From assembly GCA_911728435.2 (NCBI GenBank), contig OU452203.1:22074134-22138133 (forward strand): 64,000 nucleotides of DNA, read 5' to 3'. A program made the position numbers and the translations under genes. Of the stretch, positions 58,130-64,000 are shown in pieces (position 1 is the first letter of the stretch; every line of letters begins with the position of its first letter). The notes under the pieces were generated by a model. The model ran no database searches. It had not been told where the DNA came from and saw nothing but the letters and a program-made list of their open reading frames with translations. The stretch is from Apoderus coryli (Eukaryota > Arthropoda > Insecta > Coleoptera > Attelabidae).

Positions 58130-59116
58130 ATATTTTGCGAACTGAATGCTGAAACCAGTTTGCATAATTTGGCTAATATATTGAAAGATTATGCGGTAAA
58201 TATGAGAAAAGCTGACGGAACTGAATATAAAGAAGCAACTGTAAAAACAATTTGGAATACTACGAGTAGGCTACTCCAGGAAAAATACTTCAATGACTTC
58301 AAAATTGTATTTGACCCGTTTACCAGTGTGATATTCAAAAATGCGCGCGAGATGCAAGAAATGCAAAACGTAAAAGATTACAGCAGGATCAAAACAAACG
58401 AAAATGCAGTTCATCAAATTTGAGTTCAAGTGATTTGGCTAGAATTATTGGATTATGGGATGAATGTACACCAGAAGGTTTACAAAAATTGCCTTATAGA
58501 TTATTTCACGATTGAGAAAAATAATGATCGAACGCCAACCAACAGGATTGAATACAATCCAATATTCAGTAAAACATGCCAAGGAGGATCGAAAAGTTGT
58601 ACAAATAGTAAGTGGCTTGTTCCAAATATTGCAAACGGAAGTGCATGCCCTGTTCGGTTATTCCATAAATTATTGTCCAAAAGGGGGAAAAATATTACTT
58701 CCAGTCGCCTATTCTTGAGACCAAATCGTTTCTGGAAATCCGAAAGTGACACATGGTTTGACAATATGCCGGTAGGCAAGAACACAATTAATTTATGGAC
58801 CAAATCATCCGCGCAAGCTACTGGTTTGGACACTAAGTGTAAAAAGATATCCAATCATTCAAACAGATCAAATGCAGTTAGCCATTTGGCAAATAAAGGA
58901 ATTCCTGAACAGCAATCAATAAAAATAACAGGACATAGCAGCTCTAATTCAATTAAACCGTAGTTGAATATTAACCAAGAACGCCATGGTGAAATAATCA
59001 ACACCATGCGAGGAATTTCTTCAACAGTGGAAATTAATAATCCGTCAACTTCAGCAAACTCTTCTTCCAATTTAACATTTACAAATTGTACTTTTCACAA
59101 CTGTAGTTTTAAATAA
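58130..59116 (+). pseudogene. Crypton-type tyrosine recombinase, copy 2 (5'-truncated)
   Basis: Homology with copy 1 begins at about 58137 (ACTGAATGCTGAAACC). The frame reads ILKDYAVNMRKADGTEYKEA, shifts near 58345 and again near 58470, then runs open from NDRTPTNRIEYNPIFSKTCQ through KNTINLWTKSSAQATGLDTK, SNHSNRSNAVSHLANKG, IKITGHSSSNSIKP (catalytic Arg and His intact); after a stop (TAG at 58963), which removes the Tyr codon, it continues as LNINQERHGEII to the stop at 59116. About 50 bp including the RGGE catalytic Arg are deleted. The two copies therefore carry different lesions. Confidence 0.85.
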
Positions 59117-59119
59117 AAA

Positions 59120-60850
59120 TGAATAATATTTGTTTGATTAAAACTAATACATTTTGTATTGAAAATTATTAAACGTCAGATTGACAATCAATTTTTGATA
59201 TCTACAAAGTAAAAAATTATCATATCGAATACTCCTCGGGCTTTGATAAATACTCCTGCGGCCTTTGGCAACACGCTTTCGGCATTCTCTCTGACAAAAT
59301 TATCTCGGTATTATCAAGACCCTAGGGGTATTACTACTGAAAATATCTCCAAACGCTTAAAAGGCCAATAATAGCTAGCTAATATTAACTAGAATTGAAA
59401 ATGTTAAATCCATTCTAGCTGGACCAGTTTTCAAAAAAAGCTACTAAAGTTGAAGTTACCATCATTTAATTAAAACTATATACGTCCATCTTCATCATAT
59501 AAGTATGAGAAATTCTTTTATTACTAAATTTAAATAGTTTTCCCAAAATGTGTCGCAAATTTATTTATTATTTATGGTGTTGGACAGGTATGTTTTTTTG
59601 AATTATATATTTAGTGATTATAGTTGCTTATATATTTACGGAGCTATATATAGTCCAAAAGTTTTCAATACATTATTTGAATAACAAGGCAAAAAAAAAT
59701 TACAAAAAACCCTTTCAGTAAAAGTGTTTCTGTTGCATTTTTTTCCATACACAAGGCCATTTGAATAATTTATTTTATTGTATTTATGCACATATTTGTC
59801 TAAAAGGCATGAAAAATCATCCGTTAATGTCCTTCTTGCATTTTAAAATCGTTTCTAGAATATTGAATAGTTTTATTGCTATTTATTTTTATTTTTATAT
59901 ATGTGTGAAAATACCTATTTAAAATATATAGGTATATAGGGTGGGGCACCTAGAATGTCAAACAGATTTTGTTTCTATTAAGAACACGATTGAAAATTAT
60001 TTTTTCAATAGGTTCAATCTTTTGTCAATTTATTAGAAAACCAAAAAGAACAAACTTTGCTATCTCCAAGAGTCAATAAGGTACATCGATGGATAAACAA
60101 TAAATTGAAATTAGATTCCCAATTTCGCGAAGAGGTATTTTATAATATGATCAAATGTATGGCCCTATACGAGGCTTCAGTCAGCAGTATGGGAGTTTTA
60201 AATAGATAGATACAAGTAATTTTTTTATTAAAAAAATCCACACCCAGATGAATATTGTATATATAATAAAGCCAAAGCCACTGTTTAGTTTTTCTGTGCG
60301 GCCATATTTCAGTTAAAACTAAACAGAACCATAAGCTACTCCAGACAGATTTATTTTAGTTTTACCCGGATACAGGTTATTTTAAAACATCTCAAGTTAA
60401 GGGGGCGTTGGAGAATTATTTATATATTTTACCATATACTTATATACCTAAACCTAAATATAGATTATTTCTACTAAGAAACATTATATATAAATAAATA
60501 TATATTTAGTCACCAAATTCGATATATAACATTTCGATTATACATAGTGTCCATGGGCACTGCCAGGGGGGCAAGAGGGGGCAATATAGTTTTATGCGTA
60601 TCAGACAACTCTCATTAATTTAGTCAATTTTCTCAATAAGACAAAGTGTATAAACGGTATATTGTAAAACATTTCCGAGGTAGAACATTTTTAATGTTAA
60701 ATAAGATAAAATTATGAAAAAAAAAAAACATTTTGAAATTGAAGTTTTACTTCTTCCTTGGGGTTCGTGAAAATCATTAAGTTTATAAATTTAAAAACTT
60801 TATGTTTACCCAAATGTCAATTTCATCAGATTTTGTTCAGTTTTTTAAAT
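59120..60850. other. spacer, Crypton 3' flank and AT-rich DNA
   Basis: 59120-59350 matches the 3' flank of Crypton copy 1 (54330-54510) and is probably element sequence. The rest is AT-rich with no recognised gene; ATATAGGGTGGGGCACC at 59935 is another repeat end. Confidence 0.5.
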
Positions 60851-60859
60851 CCTATTTGC

Positions 60860-61110
60860 TTGGACGTCTGCAGGATATTCAATTTAATGTTTGTAATCAG
60901 TCATCCTTCGTATATACGTTACTTCTAGTGTCCCCCAGGGATCTGCTTTAGAGCCATTGCCTCGCAATATTTTATTAATGATATTGTCTGATGATATGAA
61001 GTTATATTTCGATATCTCCTCAGTATCTGCCTGCATTAAGTTGCAAAATGGCTTGAATAGCTTAAATTTATGGCGGTTTTAATATAATTTTCAAAAAACC
61101 TTCACTGAAA
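60860..61110 (+). pseudogene. LINE reverse-transcriptase fragment
   Basis: Pieces in several frames: SYLLGRLQDIQFNVCNQSSF, VPQGSALEPLP, NIFINDIV, DDMKLYFDISSVSACIKLQN and LNSLNLW. These follow the order of the RT core through the DD catalytic pair (here SDDMKLY, with the preceding residues lost). Heavily decayed. Confidence 0.75.
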
Positions 61111-64000
61111 CGTTAAGTAATAAGTTAAATATATAATTTATAGTGTAAGTATTATTTATCGGTTGTAATTCGTTTTAGAATACTTCGACTTTCGTAGACT
61201 CACAAATTAATATAGCATTATATTTTTCCGATGGAACGGACGTGAGCGCGTTGTACACAATATTAAGTATATAATTTATTGAGATGCATACTTATTGCTT
61301 CTTATTATTTAGTAACAATTATCACTATTAATGAACCAATACTACCAATAAATTCTACGTAAATTAACTATCTATTTAGCACCTCTAAGAAACCGGAAAG
61401 TATGAATGAATATTTTATTTGTTTACACATAAATTCTGAACTTTTGTTGTTAGTATTTACCATTATTATTATTATTGTTTTATTAAATAGTAAACACAAG
61501 ACCCACTACATTTATATATACATATATATAACGCCAGTTAAATTTAACACCAGATTTTTATTGTTGTGTACTTAAAAATTATATTGTCCCATAAATACCT
61601 ATATAATTTAATTTATTATGTCATTTTCTCTAATTTTTATGATGTATGCTAAACTATTATGTTTTACGTTACTAAGTTTGTATGTTTATAGTAGTAGAAT
61701 CAGCTGTTTTGTTTTAAAAGTTTGTTTTTGCTATTAGATTCGCGATTAAGTAGATATACCTGAATATATTTGAAAGTTAAATTTTTGATATAAGTATTAA
61801 TTATGCGCCAATTAAGTAATATTAAATAAAAATATTTTTTTTATTTAAAATAGTTCATTTTAAATCAAGTATAATTATTAGGGAATAAACAAAATAAAAA
61901 ATATCCTAATTATAACAAGTACAATTTATTTTCTCAATTATAATTTATGTCTACTGTTATCAAATAAAGGTAAGGAAAATATTTGATTTATATTGGATAT
62001 TAAATTAATTGGTCCCATTGTAAAAAAATTATTTAAATATTTGAATTAAAAAAAATGGACAAAAGAAAAAAACTGCATTTAATTCTTCTTAATAAGAAAA
62101 ATAATAATTATTGAAATATTTTTTATATTTAAAACTGTTAATACTTAATGACATTTGTAATAAAATAAATGAATTTTACATTTATTAAAATAAATAAATT
62201 GCACACTAGTTTTAAATCGATATTAACAATCACTTAAGTATATATTTTGTGGCAAATTTAAAAAAAAAATATAATGCACAAAAAATAGACAATAATTATT
62301 ATAATAGGTAGATTTTAATGATTTTTTTAGATAATTTGAAGTTGAGGTTCAGATTATTTAAAATAAATCTATTTATTCCATTTCAAAGAGTTTTTTTTTA
62401 TTTTTTCCAGTTATAATTAATATCTTACATCTTTCGTCATCTTGAATTGAATTCATATACATATAGGTAGTAAAACATTTGACACAATATTTATTTCAAA
62501 TAATTGTTCATGTGAACTTGAATCTCGAAGGCAAGAAATATACAAAATAAATTAAAAATTTAAGATTCAAGGAAAAACGCCTAGAAAAAACTTGTTATTG
62601 ATTACCTATTGTTTAAATAAATTAGATACCGATAAGTAGGACAACGTACTTTTGAAATGTATGTCAGCTTTCTGTTTTACGTAACTATAGTTATTGTAAG
62701 TACATTTTTATAGTAGAATCAATTATTTTTTAATTAAAATATTTGTTTTTCCAATTAGATTCGATAGTGGGCATATATACAATATTTAGTTTTGATATTA
62801 AACTTAAATGAAAGGCTTTGGACCTAACTAGGTATGGCAATTGAAATTATAACTATTATTTAGTATCTATATAGGTAATATCCAATGAAACAAATATTTA
62901 AAAGAAAATGAATGGGCGCTATATATAATTTTTTAAAAATCATAATTCAATATATTATATATTTTTATATATAAATAAAACACGTAAAATAAGTGTTACT
63001 ATTATAATTTCAATTTTTAAATCAAATTTAAGTAGGTAGGTATTTATAAATATTAAAATTATGAAAAAATCATTTTTTTGAAGCACATAATTTAAAAATT
63101 GAACAATTAAAATAAATAATTTTAATAGAAATATTTTATTAAATTATAATAATAACAATGATGATTGAAAATTATATTTCTTCAATTCAAAACTATCTAT
63201 ATTCATACTTATTCAAACGAATATCAATACATGTTAACATACATACAATCAGCATTATTTTTCTACATTTGCCAAGACCTTTCCACGTTGGCCTGGAACT
63301 GTATCGATCCTATATTAAATGGTTTCCATGGCAAGCCCCGTTGTCAGGAGCAACGTACCGCACATTTCCAACCTCAGAGATGTTGTTTTGTTTGTTGAAA
63401 CCCCCCTCCAAACTATTACCATATATACAATTCTATTTCATGGCCTCTCTAGAAAGACGACGACGCGATGCATGCTTCGTTCTTTGTTGTTTTGTTTTCC
63501 ATGTGTATATATAGGTATATATTATTATAACGCTGTACCAAAGCACACTGAGATTGTGTGGCAGGGGATTTATGTACGTTTATAGAACGGGGATACGGGT
63601 GATTTTCCTTTGTATACAATCATATTATATGATATATAAGGTTAGATAAGGATGGAGGGATTCATGGATTCCGGGAATAAAATAGTAGAGACAGGTCGAA
63701 CCCCGCTTTTATATATATATATGTAGTTCTCCGTTTTGTTGTTTGCGACAGAAACGTCTATAAAAACTTTTTTTGTCTTATTTAAAAAAAAGAAAGAAAT
63801 ATTATGATAAAAACGTATGTGTGCTGCTTTGCTTTTACAAACTAGAAAAACTGCTGAGGTCTGATATCGCATTGCAGATAACGAGTTAGAAAATTAGTTG
63901 AAATATATAAATAGGATTATTTTCTTTCTGGCCCAAATCCGAACAACTCCGAACTTTTTCACATTGCAATTATATATAATTATTTAAAATCTATAAATAA
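61111..64000. other. AT-rich spacer to window end
   Basis: No gene recognised. A GC-richer island at about 63255-63480 has overlapping frames in two phases that resemble no protein I know; it could be part of an unrecognised exon or promoter. Confidence 0.4.

Noticed and set aside
63158..63585. Overlapping 75-118-codon frames in a GC-richer island
   Set aside because: Three frames overlap here, none resembles a known protein, and there is no convincing splice or start context.

Overview
This is an AT-rich animal genome window. Short introns, the transposon families present and recurrent TAGGTA/CAGGGTG motifs suggest an insect, probably hemipteran or coleopteran; the order is a guess. I see no rRNA, tRNA or CRISPR array. 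The host genes I can support form one tandem family on the + strand: three alpha-carbonic anhydrase (CA) genes, each assembled from exons whose splice phases join exactly. The rest is a dense, mostly decayed transposon landscape.

CA cluster (about 4-27 kb). CA-A (4070-7118, 318 aa) has a membrane-anchor N-terminus and has lost all three zinc histidines (R153, R155, Q178), so it is predicted to be a catalytically dead CA-related protein. CA-B (15899-22744, 303 aa) and CA-C (23064-27229, 362 aa) keep the three histidines and should be active, although both have altered residues next to the conserved Thr199 position. Two further first-exon-like segments (6526-6589, a hydrophobic leader; 10498-10732, a Lys/Glu-rich segment with nuclear-localisation-like motifs) end in a phase-1 donor, the same phase as exon 1 of every CA gene here. 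They are either alternative first exons or remnants of lost paralogues.

The most unusual structure is in intron 1 of CA-C. The 3' part of exon 1 plus adjacent intron has been amplified into an array of 286/295-bp units (23083-25700). All eight extra copies keep an open 51-base, phase 1-1 exon cassette bounded by AG and GTAAGT, so in principle the enzyme's Asn/Ser-rich N-terminus could be lengthened in 17-residue steps.

Introns carry large insertions. CA-B intron 1 holds a decayed DDE transposon with a LINE inserted in it. CA-B intron 4 holds a 2.2-kb array of 321-bp units that begins with a head-to-head inverted unit and is bounded by terminal inverted repeats.

Outside the cluster: a LINE with ORF1 and the start of ORF2 at 1-2080 (-); LINE/RTE/R2-type fragments at 3.1, 8-9.3, 11.9, 13.6, 15, 16.6, 37-38 and 60.9 kb; Tc1/mariner elements with TA target duplications at 32.9-34.2, 39.5-40.8 and 40.9-41.4 kb; mariner half-elements at 11.5 and 32.1 kb; hAT and DDE fragments at 48-49 kb; a 2.1-kb DDE element with terminal repeats of more than 700 bp at 50.6-52.7 kb; two inverted Crypton-type tyrosine recombinase copies at 54.5-55.7 and 58.1-59.1 kb; and a pogo/Tigger fragment at 57.4 kb. 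From about 42.5 kb onward I recognise no host gene.
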